The notes below the pieces were generated by a model. The model searched no databases. It worked only from the letters and a program-made list of their open reading frames with translations, and was not told the origin of the DNA. From assembly GCF_000427295.1 (NCBI RefSeq), contig NZ_ATNM01000143.1, forward strand, positions 21,621 to 85,620: a stretch of DNA of 64,000 nucleotides, written 5' to 3'. This stretch comes from Cyclobacterium qasimii M12-11B. GTDB taxonomy: Bacteria; Bacteroidota; Bacteroidia; Cytophagales; Cyclobacteriaceae. A program made the position numbers and the translations under genes. Shown here piece after piece: positions 1 through 8,608 of this stretch (its first letter is position 1; every line of letters starts with the position of its first letter).

Positions 1-748
1 CAGCAACAGTACTTAGGTGTTCCCAAGTATTTCCTTTGTCATCGGAAACCAAAAGGTAATTAGAGGTTTTCCCTCTTTTCTCAGTATCACTGGCTGCAAC
101 AATCCAAAATATCCTTCCACTTTTCCCTTCATACAAGGCGCCCCTGTTATAGGCAGGTACTTTATTTCCCATAGGCGTATAGTTTACCTCAGGGGCGATA
201 GATGGTGGGTAAATCGGGCCTTTCCAGGTATCTCCTCCATCAATAGATTTCACCAGGTAGCCTCCTAGAAACACTGTGCCTTTACTATTGGCAAAATGAG
301 GCTTCTTTATATTTTCCAGGCCATCATCTTCCAGGAATGCCCAGCCATAACTGGCACATAACAGGGTTCCATCTTTTAGTTGTAAAAGACAGGGATCCTG
401 TGAACCTCCAAAAGCATGTGAATAAATCAATTCAGGCTCTTTGGTCCAATTGATCCCATCTTTGGAAGACACACTTACCAAATAACTATTAGGATCAACA
501 TGGCTATTCCCCTTCTCTTTAAAGGTCACCATTCTGTCAGGTGCTCTTCTAAAGGCGACAAGGTATTCTCCATTGCTTTTTTTGACAACAGAAGGGAAGG
601 TAGCATAATAGCTATTGTCCTGGTAAATAATAAAATCTTTTACCTTGGTGGCCGGTTCGGCTGCTCTTGTGCTGTCCGAAGCGTTGCTAGCATTCACTGC
701 AAAACTGTTTAAAATCAAGACAGCAATTATTAATAAGTGTTTTTTCAT
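1..748 (-). CDS. Secreted sialidase-like (BNR/Asp-box) beta-propeller protein, C-terminus beyond window
   Basis: The minus-strand frame opens with ATG at 748 and is still open at base 1, so only the first 249 residues are visible. Residues 1-20 form a signal peptide (KK followed by a hydrophobic core). Asp-box motifs (S-x-D-x-G-x-x-W) sit near residues 95-102, 169-176 and 235-242, as in sialidase/neuraminidase six-bladed propellers. An AFRRAPDR stretch near residue 65 resembles the arginine-bearing first-blade motif of that fold. It lies 45 bp after the next sialidase-like gene, at the distal end of the SusCD/sulfatase operon. An exported glycan hydrolase or binder is the natural inference. 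The Asp-box fold is shared by non-sialidases, and no sialic-acid catabolic genes are in the window, so the substrate is open. Confidence 0.8.
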   Translation of the reverse strand, partial: MKKHLLIIAVLILNSFAVNASNASDSTRAAEPATKVKDFIIYQDNSYYATFPSVVKKSNGEYLVAFRRAPDRMVTFKEKGNSHVDPNSYLVSVSSKDGINWTKEPELIYSHAFGGSQDPCLLQLKDGTLLCASYGWAFLEDDGLENIKKPHFANSKGTVFLGGYLVKSIDGGDTWKGPIYPPSIAPEVNYTPMGNKVPAYNRGALYEGKSGRIFWIVAASDTEKRGKTSNYLLVSDDKGNTWEHLSTVA

Positions 749-793
749 AGGTATTATTAATTTGATATAATCTTTTTCTTCGTTATTCAGGCA

Positions 794-1804
794 TTATTTG
801 TAAAGATCCTTGATCGGAATTTTAGTCAGGTAAATACTGGTTTTTTCCTCATGGCTGGAATAATAAACAAACCATAGCTTCTTTTTGTAAATGACCATAC
901 CAGGGTAGCTCGTATCTCCCCCACTTGGCACTTCCATGGTTTTATTAATATTACCCTCAAGGTCAGTGAGGTAAATAACTGTTTTAGCACCCGTTTTTCG
1001 GTAATCCCGAGTTCCCATCACAAGGGTGTTTTTATCCAGGAAAAGAAAATTGGGACCACCCAGTCGTTTGGTTAATTTTTTTGTCGTCCAATCCGTGTAA
1101 GGAGCCTCACTTTTTGCCAATACTCCCATTTTATCACCATCCTCTCTTCTGACCAAAACATACATTTTACCGTTTTCATCAAACCTGATTGTGGATTCAT
1201 TTGGACCACCATCTATGGGTAATTGAGCTACATGGTTAAAATTAATGCCATCAGTGGTTTTAAGTAAATGAACCTCGCGCGCAGCATTGTAATTTCGGTA
1301 AACAATACCATATCCAATATTATTGTGCCAGGTTAGACTCCATATCCAATCCAGGGAAGGCTCCATGTCTATGCTTGCTTTTTCCAAGGAAGAAAATCCC
1401 TCTCCTTTGGTGTCAGAAAATGAAACCATTGGATACAAAATTTTGTACCCATCGTCATAAACACCCACTGCAGTCAGCACCATTATACGGCCTTCGGGAG
1501 TAATAGACAATCGTGCCTCTCTAACATCTCTGTCCTCTTCTTCCAATAAGGCTACGCTTTGCCAATCTTCTCCGTCTTTTGACTTTAAGATTCGGATGGC
1601 ACCACTCTTATCAGGCATATGGTTATTTCCTTCTCTAAGGGCAATGTAAAAATCACCCTTAAACCTGATCATATCAGGAAAGGCATTGTGAGGTGCCTTG
1701 TCCCAAATTTTCTCCACCTCTAAAGAATCTTTTAAGGATTCATTAGAAAACCCAGGCGTCAACTGGAGGAAAATTACTATTAATAGTAAAAAACTAGTTT
1801 TCAT
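794..1804 (-). CDS. Secreted sialidase-like beta-propeller protein
   Basis: This 336-residue protein starts at ATG 1804 with a signal peptide (hydrophobic residues 4-18, likely cleavage after PGFS). The mature part has propeller-type repeats, including SKDGEDWQS (Asp-box-like) near residue 75, and conserved aromatic/charged blades such as DFYIALREG and EGRIMVLTAVG. It is the length of a single propeller without an accessory domain. It lies 129 bp after the sulfatase and 45 bp before a second sialidase-like gene in the same direction, so it is probably a late gene of the SusCD operon. Role inferred: periplasmic or outer-membrane exo-acting glycosidase on the imported glycan. Exact family and substrate are not determinable here. 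Confidence 0.75.
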   Translation of the reverse strand: MKTSFLLLIVIFLQLTPGFSNESLKDSLEVEKIWDKAPHNAFPDMIRFKGDFYIALREGNNHMPDKSGAIRILKSKDGEDWQSVALLEEEDRDVREARLSITPEGRIMVLTAVGVYDDGYKILYPMVSFSDTKGEGFSSLEKASIDMEPSLDWIWSLTWHNNIGYGIVYRNYNAAREVHLLKTTDGINFNHVAQLPIDGGPNESTIRFDENGKMYVLVRREDGDKMGVLAKSEAPYTDWTTKKLTKRLGGPNFLFLDKNTLVMGTRDYRKTGAKTVIYLTDLEGNINKTMEVPSGGDTSYPGMVIYKKKLWFVYYSSHEEKTSIYLTKIPIKDLYK

Positions 1805-1933
1805 ATTTCTTGGGTTATAATTAATTTTTATTCTTTAAAAGTATTTTGAGATTTACCCACTGCCAAATTCACTAAATATTATTTACACAAAAATTCAGAT
1901 AAAGTACCAAAATAACGCTGCTTCAATTATCTG

Positions 1934-3430
1934 TTAATTGTTAAGATAGTCCAAATAGCCCCATTTAAAACCCTCTACTTTACGGTAACTATGATCTGGG
2001 TAAAGGGTGTTTATTGAATCCATTTCAAAGGTGTATTTTTTTAGTTTCTCAGCTGATAAAAAAGGATCCCTTGTATCTTCTCTCCAGGCATCAAGCGCTT
2101 CCTTCATGGTAACTAAAACTGCCTCTAATCCTGGCTTATCTGCTAAATTCTCAAATTCCCAGGGGTCTTCCTGTAAATCATACAATTCCCACTCCGGAGG
2201 CTTTCTCCAGGTTTCATAAGCCTGACGAACCTTCGCATCAGAGGCTGCAATTTCTTCAATCGTAGCACCAGAACCAAAATCAGGATTTGCATAGGCAGTA
2301 AACGCGGGGAATTCTCCTCTACCAACATCTATATTATGAATCAGCTTGTACCGATCACCCCTTATACTTCTTCTAGGAAAATAAAACACAGGAGAGGCCC
2401 CTTCTCCATCTGCTCCAAGATGTGTTCTCCATTCTGTTTCATCTTCTGAAAATAAATCCATTAACGACCTGCCTGGTAAATTAAAATCTCCTAAAGTCTC
2501 AGTCAAGTCTAATACTGTAGGCAAAATATCAATCACAGAAATCAATTCATCTCTACTTGAACCAATTTCTTTAATTTTTTCAGGATAGGAAATTATAAAA
2601 GGAACTTTCAGCCCTCCTTCATAATTGGTAAGTTTACCTCTACTGAATTGAGCACCATGATCACTAAGGTAAATGATACAAGTATTGGATAAATCACCTA
2701 AACTGTCCAATAACATCCCTATGGATTCATCCAACCTGTTCATGCAATTATAATAAGCTTCTGTCTGGTCCAGCAATCTTTCATTATTTACCCCGACAAA
2801 AGGAAGCGTTTCCTTAATCTTATTACGGTCCACTTTCTGGGTAGGTAAGCCTTCCACTTCGTTCTGAAATGGCAGGTGTGCATCTGGGAAATTCACCATC
2901 AAAAAATAGGGGTCTTCCGATTGACTGACAAATTCCTTTGCCTGTGTGGCATAATCCTTTAAGCTTTCCTTTTGGAAATTTGACCCTGGTAATGCTTCGA
3001 AATCAAAATCGAACCTTTCAGCAGGGTTAACGTGAATTTTACCAAGGATTCCTGTTCTATAGCCCGTTTCTTTAAGGTAATTGGGCAAAACTTTTATTCC
3101 TGAATACAATGCATAATAGTGAGTAGCCCATCCAAGTTGCCCGTTTTGATGCGGGTATAGGCCTGTGAAAATACTACTCCTTGAGGGACTACATACCGCA
3201 TAGGTAGTATAAGCGTTAAGGAATTTTACGCCATTATTAGAAAGCTTGTCCAGGTTTGGAGTGTGTACGAGCGAATTCCCATAACAGCCTAAATCTGAAC
3301 TATTGTCCTCAGAAACAATCAGTAAGATATTTGGTCTGGGACTTACTGTTTCTTTTGATCCACACCCAGAAGTAGTCACACCTAAAAGTGCAAGCAATGC
3401 CAAACCTATCTTCAATTGGTTAATAATCAT
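1934..3430 (-). CDS. Lipoprotein arylsulfatase-type sulfatase, N-sulfoglucosamine sulfohydrolase (SGSH)-like
   Basis: The product is a 498-residue formylglycine-dependent (type I, family S1) sulfatase. I chose ATG 3430; an ATG at 3484 would place 18 residues inside a strong hairpin and ahead of the lipoprotein signal. Residues 1-22 are a lipoprotein signal with lipobox TSGC (Cys 23). The activation motif C-S-P-S-R is at residues 80-84 (Cys 80 becomes formylglycine), followed by TGLYPHQNG and GKIHV. Mid-protein metal-site motifs are NFPDAHLPF and SDHGAQF. The C-terminal pattern RSIRGDRYKLIHN ... WELYDLQEDPWE ... WREDTRDPF closely parallels human SGSH. The usual DD of the metal site reads E-D here (residues 41-42). 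Activation needs a formylglycine-generating enzyme; the only FGE-fold protein nearby is NirV, probably unrelated. Third gene of the susC operon. Confidence 0.9.
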   Translation of the reverse strand: MIINQLKIGLALLALLGVTTSGCGSKETVSPRPNILLIVSEDNSSDLGCYGNSLVHTPNLDKLSNNGVKFLNAYTTYAVCSPSRSSIFTGLYPHQNGQLGWATHYYALYSGIKVLPNYLKETGYRTGILGKIHVNPAERFDFDFEALPGSNFQKESLKDYATQAKEFVSQSEDPYFLMVNFPDAHLPFQNEVEGLPTQKVDRNKIKETLPFVGVNNERLLDQTEAYYNCMNRLDESIGMLLDSLGDLSNTCIIYLSDHGAQFSRGKLTNYEGGLKVPFIISYPEKIKEIGSSRDELISVIDILPTVLDLTETLGDFNLPGRSLMDLFSEDETEWRTHLGADGEGASPVFYFPRRSIRGDRYKLIHNIDVGRGEFPAFTAYANPDFGSGATIEEIAASDAKVRQAYETWRKPPEWELYDLQEDPWEFENLADKPGLEAVLVTMKEALDAWREDTRDPFLSAEKLKKYTFEMDSINTLYPDHSYRKVEGFKWGYLDYLNN

Positions 3431-3464
3431 TTTCTTTCTGAGTTTCAATCTTTCCAAAAGTAAA

Positions 3465-3510
3465 TAAATTACAATTAGACTCAATTAATAAGGAGTCTAA
3501 TTGTAATTTA
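3465..3510 (-). other. Perfect 18-bp intercistronic hairpin between susD-like and sulfatase genes
   Basis: The arms at 3465-3482 and 3493-3510 are exact reverse complements (18 bp) with a 10-nt loop. It sits in the 97-nt gap after the susD-like stop (3528) and before the sulfatase ATG (3430). There is no long U tract directly after it on the minus-strand transcript, so it may act as a weak terminator, a processing site or a 3'-end stabiliser that keeps susCD transcripts more abundant than the enzymes. Confidence 0.7.
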
Positions 3511-3527
3511 TCTTTAGCTTTCCGGTA

Positions 3528-5009
3528 TTACTGGTAACCAGGATTTTGAACTATTTTGTTTTCTAAACTCAACACCGCAGTAGAGATAGGCCATAGGATT
3601 TTTTGTTCTGGATCGTCCTTCTCACTTAGAGAAGGAAGCATTTCGATGGCTTTGTTGAAGCGCACCAAATCCCACCATCTTTTGCCCTCAAATGCCAATT
3701 CTCTTAGCCTTTCTTCAAGAATGATCTCATCGTTTTCTTCTATAGTACCAGAAGTAAAGGCATAATTACTGTATTGATCACCGTAAGCACGCATTCTGAC
3801 CTGATTAATTTCCATTGATGGATCTTCACCTAAGGCATTCTTTGCTTCAGCAATCATCAATAAAACATCAGCATATCGGTATAGAATAATGTCATCAATA
3901 AAGTTTCTGCTACCCCCTATTACTGTACCACTTCCCTTTGTGACTATGGTCGTGTAATAAGTTAAGGCATCTTCTTCCCCGATAGTGAATATTTCATAAA
4001 AGGAGGCATCCTTCCTTTGGTCATCATTGGTGAACAAGGATTTCACATATTCGGTAGGAACAGTTATATTATTGCTGCCGCCACCTATGGCGCCAATTGT
4101 TTCCTTTGCTTCGTCGGATATGTTGGTAGGGATAGCACTTCCTATGAGATACATGGCGTTGAAATAATTATTACCGGCAGATTCTAGTTCAGCAAATCTT
4201 ACAGCCATTAATATCTCATCATTGCCTTTATTTTCATATTTAAAGACATCTTCGTAATTATCCAACAAGGATATATTTGTAGTTTGAATGTCCTCAAATG
4301 CATCAAGAGCAGTTTGGAAATCTGCACTTCCACCCTCCATTTGTTTGGCCGTCCAAAGGTAAACCTCTCCCTTAAGTGCGCTAGTGGCAGGTTTGGACCA
4401 AAACATCTTGTTTTCTGCATAATTATTGTCAGAAAATAATTGTAAAGCCTGATCAATATCCTCTTTAATAAACTGGAATATTTCGCTTTGAGCTGTTCTT
4501 TCAATTTGAGTAAACTCAGGATTTTCACTTTCCGTTGGGTCCATTCGCAAAGGCAAATCTCCCCAGGTTCTAGTCATTACAAAATAGGTAAATGCTCTCA
4601 TCGCATAGGCCTCCGCCAGGATGGTATTTTTCCTATCTTCAGATGCAAAATCAATCTCTGGTACATACTTAAGGATCAGGTTAGCGCTATTCACTAAAGT
4701 ATATAAACTTTGCCAGCTTGGCCCAGCATCATCAGGTTGCAAACGATTCATATAATATTTGGACCATCCGCCATCACCTACAGTTCCCAAAGTCACAACA
4801 TCAGCTCTTGCTTCTCCCAAATAATACAAAGTAGAGGTAGAAATACTTCTGAGGTTGACATACATTCCGATCAAGGCACCTTCTGCATCCCCTTCTGACT
4901 TCCAAAAAGACTCTGTAGTTATCACACTTGTAGGTGAAACATCTAGCAAGTCGGAACAGGAGCCGAATAGAAATAGGCTTATAATTAAAGCTATATTTAA
5001 GTTTTTCAT
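3528..5009 (-). CDS. SusD/RagB-family outer-membrane nutrient-binding lipoprotein
   Basis: This 493-residue protein has a lipoprotein signal ending in the lipobox FGSC (Cys 19). The N-terminal segment DLLDVSPTSVITTESFWKSEGDAEGAL is the standard SusD opening. The internal AYAMRAFTYFVMTRTWGDLPL is the TPR-like SusD core. The C-terminus carries the typical ERLRELAFEGKRWWDLVRFNKA. Length is normal for the family. It is encoded 17 bp after the susC-like stop and must act with that receptor, capturing oligosaccharide on the cell surface and closing over the barrel. Sugar specificity cannot be read from the sequence. Confidence 0.97.
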   Translation of the reverse strand: MKNLNIALIISLFLFGSCSDLLDVSPTSVITTESFWKSEGDAEGALIGMYVNLRSISTSTLYYLGEARADVVTLGTVGDGGWSKYYMNRLQPDDAGPSWQSLYTLVNSANLILKYVPEIDFASEDRKNTILAEAYAMRAFTYFVMTRTWGDLPLRMDPTESENPEFTQIERTAQSEIFQFIKEDIDQALQLFSDNNYAENKMFWSKPATSALKGEVYLWTAKQMEGGSADFQTALDAFEDIQTTNISLLDNYEDVFKYENKGNDEILMAVRFAELESAGNNYFNAMYLIGSAIPTNISDEAKETIGAIGGGSNNITVPTEYVKSLFTNDDQRKDASFYEIFTIGEEDALTYYTTIVTKGSGTVIGGSRNFIDDIILYRYADVLLMIAEAKNALGEDPSMEINQVRMRAYGDQYSNYAFTSGTIEENDEIILEERLRELAFEGKRWWDLVRFNKAIEMLPSLSEKDDPEQKILWPISTAVLSLENKIVQNPGYQ

Positions 5010-5026
5010 GATTCCTTTATTTTAAA

Positions 5027-8000
5027 TTAAAAGGTAATATTTAGACCAAAAATAAAGTTTCTAGGAATAGGGTAACGTCCATAATCCTGTCCACCAAATT
5101 CAGGGTTAAGCCCCTGGTATTTGGTAAAATAATACAGGTTATTACCCGTGAGGCTAAGCCTTACATTTTCCAAATTGATAGGCGTTAATACGCTTTTTGG
5201 CAAGTTATAGCTTAAGCTTAGTTCTCTTATAGCCAGGTAGTCTCCGGGTTCATAATACCCCTGCCCTGTACGAGTTGGGAAAACGTTGTATTGTGCCCTT
5301 GTGCTCTCCCAATCGTACCTTGGTAATTCAGCCACATCGCCTTGCTCTTGCCAGCCATTGTCGACCAAATTCTGGGTAAGGTTCATGTTTAGCTTCCACT
5401 GACCTTCCATAAATGCGCGTGCATAGTTGTATATCGTATGACCTACAGTATAATCCATTCGTAGGGAAAGCATCAGGTTTTTATAGGAAAAGGTATTGGT
5501 AAACCCACCGGTTAAGGTTGGAAATTCAGTTCCTACATACCCTTTGTCTTTTTCGTCTATTACCCCATTATTGTCTAAATCGTCCCAGATGAAATCCCCT
5601 CCAAAAGAGACGTCAGGATATCTTTTATAAATATCACTTGGTGCACTTTCTGCATCTTGATCGGTTGGATAAACACCTAGCTCTAGGTGAGAATAATACT
5701 CTCCAAGTTGACCACCTTCCTGAAGACCACCTTTCCAGGCATAATCTCCCAAGCCATCATCCCATACATAAAACCCTCCAACGCGGTTATTATCTGCTCC
5801 ATTTTCCGGGAGTTTTAATATCTTATTTTGAAGGGTGGCAAAGTTGGCTGCCAAATTCCATTGAAAGTCAGAGACTGCCGGTAAAACATTGTAATTCACC
5901 TCTAATTCTACCCCTTTGTTTTCCAAACTACCAAAGTTAGTCAGCGTACTTCCAAAACCAGTGGATGGTGCTAAGGCCAAATCAGTAATAAGGTTATCCG
6001 TTACTCTTCTATAAACGTCAAGAACGATTCCTAAACGATTAAATAAAGTAAGGTCTGCACCAAAATTCAAAGTTTTTGACCGTTCCCACTTCAATTCAGG
6101 ATTGGGAATCAAGGTATTCTGAATGGCTGCGTATCCCCCATACCTTGCACCTACTCCATAAGCACCCTGAGCTGAAAAATCTCCTAAATTCCCAATGTTA
6201 CCGTTGATACCATAACTGGATCTAATTTTAAGTTTGCTAAAAATATTTTGTGGCAATGCTTCCCAAAAATCTTCATTGTGCATGTTCCAACCTAAGGCTA
6301 CCCCAGGGAAAAAGCCCCATTGATAGTTTGCTCCCAGATTAGATGCGCCATCATACCTCGCATTTATAGATACCAAATACTTGTAATTATAATCATAATT
6401 TACCCTACCAAAATAACCATGAATAACCTGATCTGAAATAGAACTACTAACGCTTGTCGCTTCAGCAGACGCATTTAATGTCGGGATAAGGTCTGTTGAA
6501 GCACCCTGTCCTGAAGCATTTAATGAGGATATATTTCTCCCGAAGTAGGCATAACCTGCAGTAGCATTCACATTATGTGCATCGCCAATGGTTTTAGAAT
6601 AATGGAATACTGCATCCACCTGTGTTTGTCTCCATTTAGAAATGGAAGCACTTGCCGACCTGTTGTCTACCAAATTATTGGGGCCGTTCAAAACAGCTGG
6701 TTGAAAGGTGTAGGAATCATTTGTTCTATTGTAAATAGACAATTGTGGATCGAAACTTAATTCTGGTGTAATTTGCCACCTGGAACCAACGGAAAAAGTC
6801 AAGTTCTCTGACCTGTTTTCCGCGACTCTGTTTCTCAAAACATACTCAGGATTTCCTTCACTCAATGCCTGTCCAGGTGCCAAAGTACCATCCTCAAATT
6901 TGTATTTAGTAGTGGGCGGTAAGGTTATTGCCCTGGCAAAAATATTGGTAATACTGTTTACCTGATTGTCTTTTGAATTGGCATAGTTGACTATCCCATA
7001 AAAGCTAAATTTATCACTCACTTTAAAGTCTCCGTTGACATTCATCGTATACCGCTTGTAGCCAGTGGTAATGGCTATTCCCTGATTGTCTAAGAATCCT
7101 AAGCTAGCACTCACTTTTGCCTTTTCTGTACCTCCAGAAACCGAAACATGGTGATTCTGTATTGCAGCCGTTCTGAACAATACGTCCTGCCAATCGGTGT
7201 CCTGGAAGATCAAAGTCTTGGAAGGGTCAATTGGGTCTGGCATGCTTTCCCACCCTTCACTTAGCTTGTACTCGTTTTCAGAAGTTAAATACTGCGTCGT
7301 ATAGGCCGTGTTATTGGTCAAGTCATTGCCTGTTCCAAATCCTACTGGGTTCGTATTTCTAAAAGAAGCATCAGGGAAAATGTCTTGAACAAGCATTGCC
7401 CTTCTGGCGAAGGTCAAATAATCACGTGCAGAAGCTAGATCATACAAGCTTCCTGGTTGGGACAAGGAATAACTACCAGAATAAGTGGCTGAAATAAAAC
7501 CGGCTTTGGCTGATTTAGTAGTAATTACCACTACCCCATTTGATCCTCTGGCTCCATATATAGAGGTGGAGGCGGCGTCCTTTAACACTTGAAAGGTCTC
7601 AATATCACCTGGAGCAATATTATTAATATCTGGCCTGATTACTCCATCTACTACATACAAAGGGGCTGCTCCATTAGGGTTATTAATAGAAGTCCCTCCC
7701 CTTACAATTACTCTAGGTGCTGCTCCCGGTTGCCCTGAGGTAGTTTGCACCCTCACACCTGCCAAGGTTCCCTGCATGGCTGAAGCAGCATTGGAATAGG
7801 GAATATTTTCTAAAACCCGCTCATCCATTTTGGATACGGAGGTAGTTAAGAGTTCTCGAGACTGCTCTCCAAAACCAATGACTACTACCTCATCCATGTC
7901 AGAAAGAGCCGAAGAAAGATTTACATTAATAGTACTGCTGTTACCAATACTCATCTCTTTACTGGTGAACCCAATAAATGAAAATACGAGTGTATTCCGG

Positions 8001-8221
8001 TCTTGAGGAACAGCTATATTATAACTTCCATCAATGTCAGAAACCGTACCTACAGAGGTGCCTTTTACCAGGATATTCACACCTGGAAGAGACTCTCCTG
8101 ACGCATCAGTGATGGTCCCGGAAACTTCCCTGGTATTCTGTGAATAACCCTCCGATCCGGCCATGATCACAAAAAGGATCATTAGCCCAAATAGCCGTAA
8201 TTCTTGTATAGTTTTTTCCAT
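5027..8221 (-). CDS. SusC/RagA-family TonB-dependent outer-membrane transporter
   Basis: I chose ATG 8221 (1064 residues). The in-frame ATG at 8257 would add 12 residues ahead of the signal peptide and lies almost at the predicted transcription start. After the signal peptide come a carboxypeptidase-regulatory-like domain (SGTITDASGESLPGVNI...), the linker VVIGFGEQ, a plug domain with GVRVQTTSGQPGAAPRVIVRGG and DAASTSIYGARGSNGVVVITTK, then a 22-strand-type barrel ending in aromatic-terminated NFIFGLNITF. It imports oligosaccharides into the periplasm using TonB energy. The gene leads an operon with the susD-like gene, sulfatase and two sialidase-like genes. A TATCTTTG -7 box lies at 8260-8267 and a palindromic site at 8311-8326. 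Confidence 0.97.
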   Translation of the reverse strand: MEKTIQELRLFGLMILFVIMAGSEGYSQNTREVSGTITDASGESLPGVNILVKGTSVGTVSDIDGSYNIAVPQDRNTLVFSFIGFTSKEMSIGNSSTINVNLSSALSDMDEVVVIGFGEQSRELLTTSVSKMDERVLENIPYSNAASAMQGTLAGVRVQTTSGQPGAAPRVIVRGGTSINNPNGAAPLYVVDGVIRPDINNIAPGDIETFQVLKDAASTSIYGARGSNGVVVITTKSAKAGFISATYSGSYSLSQPGSLYDLASARDYLTFARRAMLVQDIFPDASFRNTNPVGFGTGNDLTNNTAYTTQYLTSENEYKLSEGWESMPDPIDPSKTLIFQDTDWQDVLFRTAAIQNHHVSVSGGTEKAKVSASLGFLDNQGIAITTGYKRYTMNVNGDFKVSDKFSFYGIVNYANSKDNQVNSITNIFARAITLPPTTKYKFEDGTLAPGQALSEGNPEYVLRNRVAENRSENLTFSVGSRWQITPELSFDPQLSIYNRTNDSYTFQPAVLNGPNNLVDNRSASASISKWRQTQVDAVFHYSKTIGDAHNVNATAGYAYFGRNISSLNASGQGASTDLIPTLNASAEATSVSSSISDQVIHGYFGRVNYDYNYKYLVSINARYDGASNLGANYQWGFFPGVALGWNMHNEDFWEALPQNIFSKLKIRSSYGINGNIGNLGDFSAQGAYGVGARYGGYAAIQNTLIPNPELKWERSKTLNFGADLTLFNRLGIVLDVYRRVTDNLITDLALAPSTGFGSTLTNFGSLENKGVELEVNYNVLPAVSDFQWNLAANFATLQNKILKLPENGADNNRVGGFYVWDDGLGDYAWKGGLQEGGQLGEYYSHLELGVYPTDQDAESAPSDIYKRYPDVSFGGDFIWDDLDNNGVIDEKDKGYVGTEFPTLTGGFTNTFSYKNLMLSLRMDYTVGHTIYNYARAFMEGQWKLNMNLTQNLVDNGWQEQGDVAELPRYDWESTRAQYNVFPTRTGQGYYEPGDYLAIRELSLSYNLPKSVLTPINLENVRLSLTGNNLYYFTKYQGLNPEFGGQDYGRYPIPRNFIFGLNITF

Positions 8222-8259
8222 ATAATAGTGATTTAAGTATTGCACAAACATGCACATAC

Positions 8260-8267
8260 CAAAGATA
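8260..8267 (-). promoter_or_regulatory. Predicted Bacteroidota -7 box of the susC-like operon
   Basis: On the minus strand this reads TATCTTTG, an exact match to the Bacteroidota -7 consensus TAnnTTTG. It is about 39 bp upstream of the ATG at 8221. No TTTG-type -33 element is seen 19-21 bp further upstream, which fits an activator-dependent promoter. Confidence 0.55.
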
Positions 8268-8310
8268 TTATATGAATTAACCGTTTACTTATACTTTCTT
8301 TTAAATTATC

Positions 8311-8326
8311 AATACAATATTGCAAA
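8311..8326. promoter_or_regulatory. Putative activator-binding palindrome of the susC-like promoter
   Basis: AATACAATATTGCAAA contains the perfect palindrome CAATATTG (8315-8322). The same 16 bases occur at 11574-11589 before the tandem glycosidase-like operon. In both places the palindrome centre is 51.5 bp from the upstream edge of the -7 box, a class-I activator geometry. The rest of the 8268-8608 gap is AT-rich with no gene. Confidence 0.55.
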
Positions 8327-8608
8327 GTCCTCGAATTGTTATTAAAGAGGCATTTTAAACACAAAAAAGCTATTTTAGTTATATGGATTAAACCAAATTT
8401 CCTCCATATAAAAACCAAATTTAAAAACAAAAAAGTATAGCAACAATAAGGTATTGCTATTTTATTGGCCTTTGCAAACTGTCGATCAAAAGGTTTTTAC
8501 TGCTTTTTTTTAATAAACAGTAGTTAATGAAATAAGCGAGAATCACAGAAGCCAAAAAATAAAACATCGAAAAAAAGCTTTAGCATAAATCCATTATTTA
8601 TTGAAAGC

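Noticed and set aside
8233..8430. Small open frame upstream of the susC-like gene on the minus strand
   Set aside because: It overlaps the predicted promoter and palindrome, is low-complexity and has no recognisable features.
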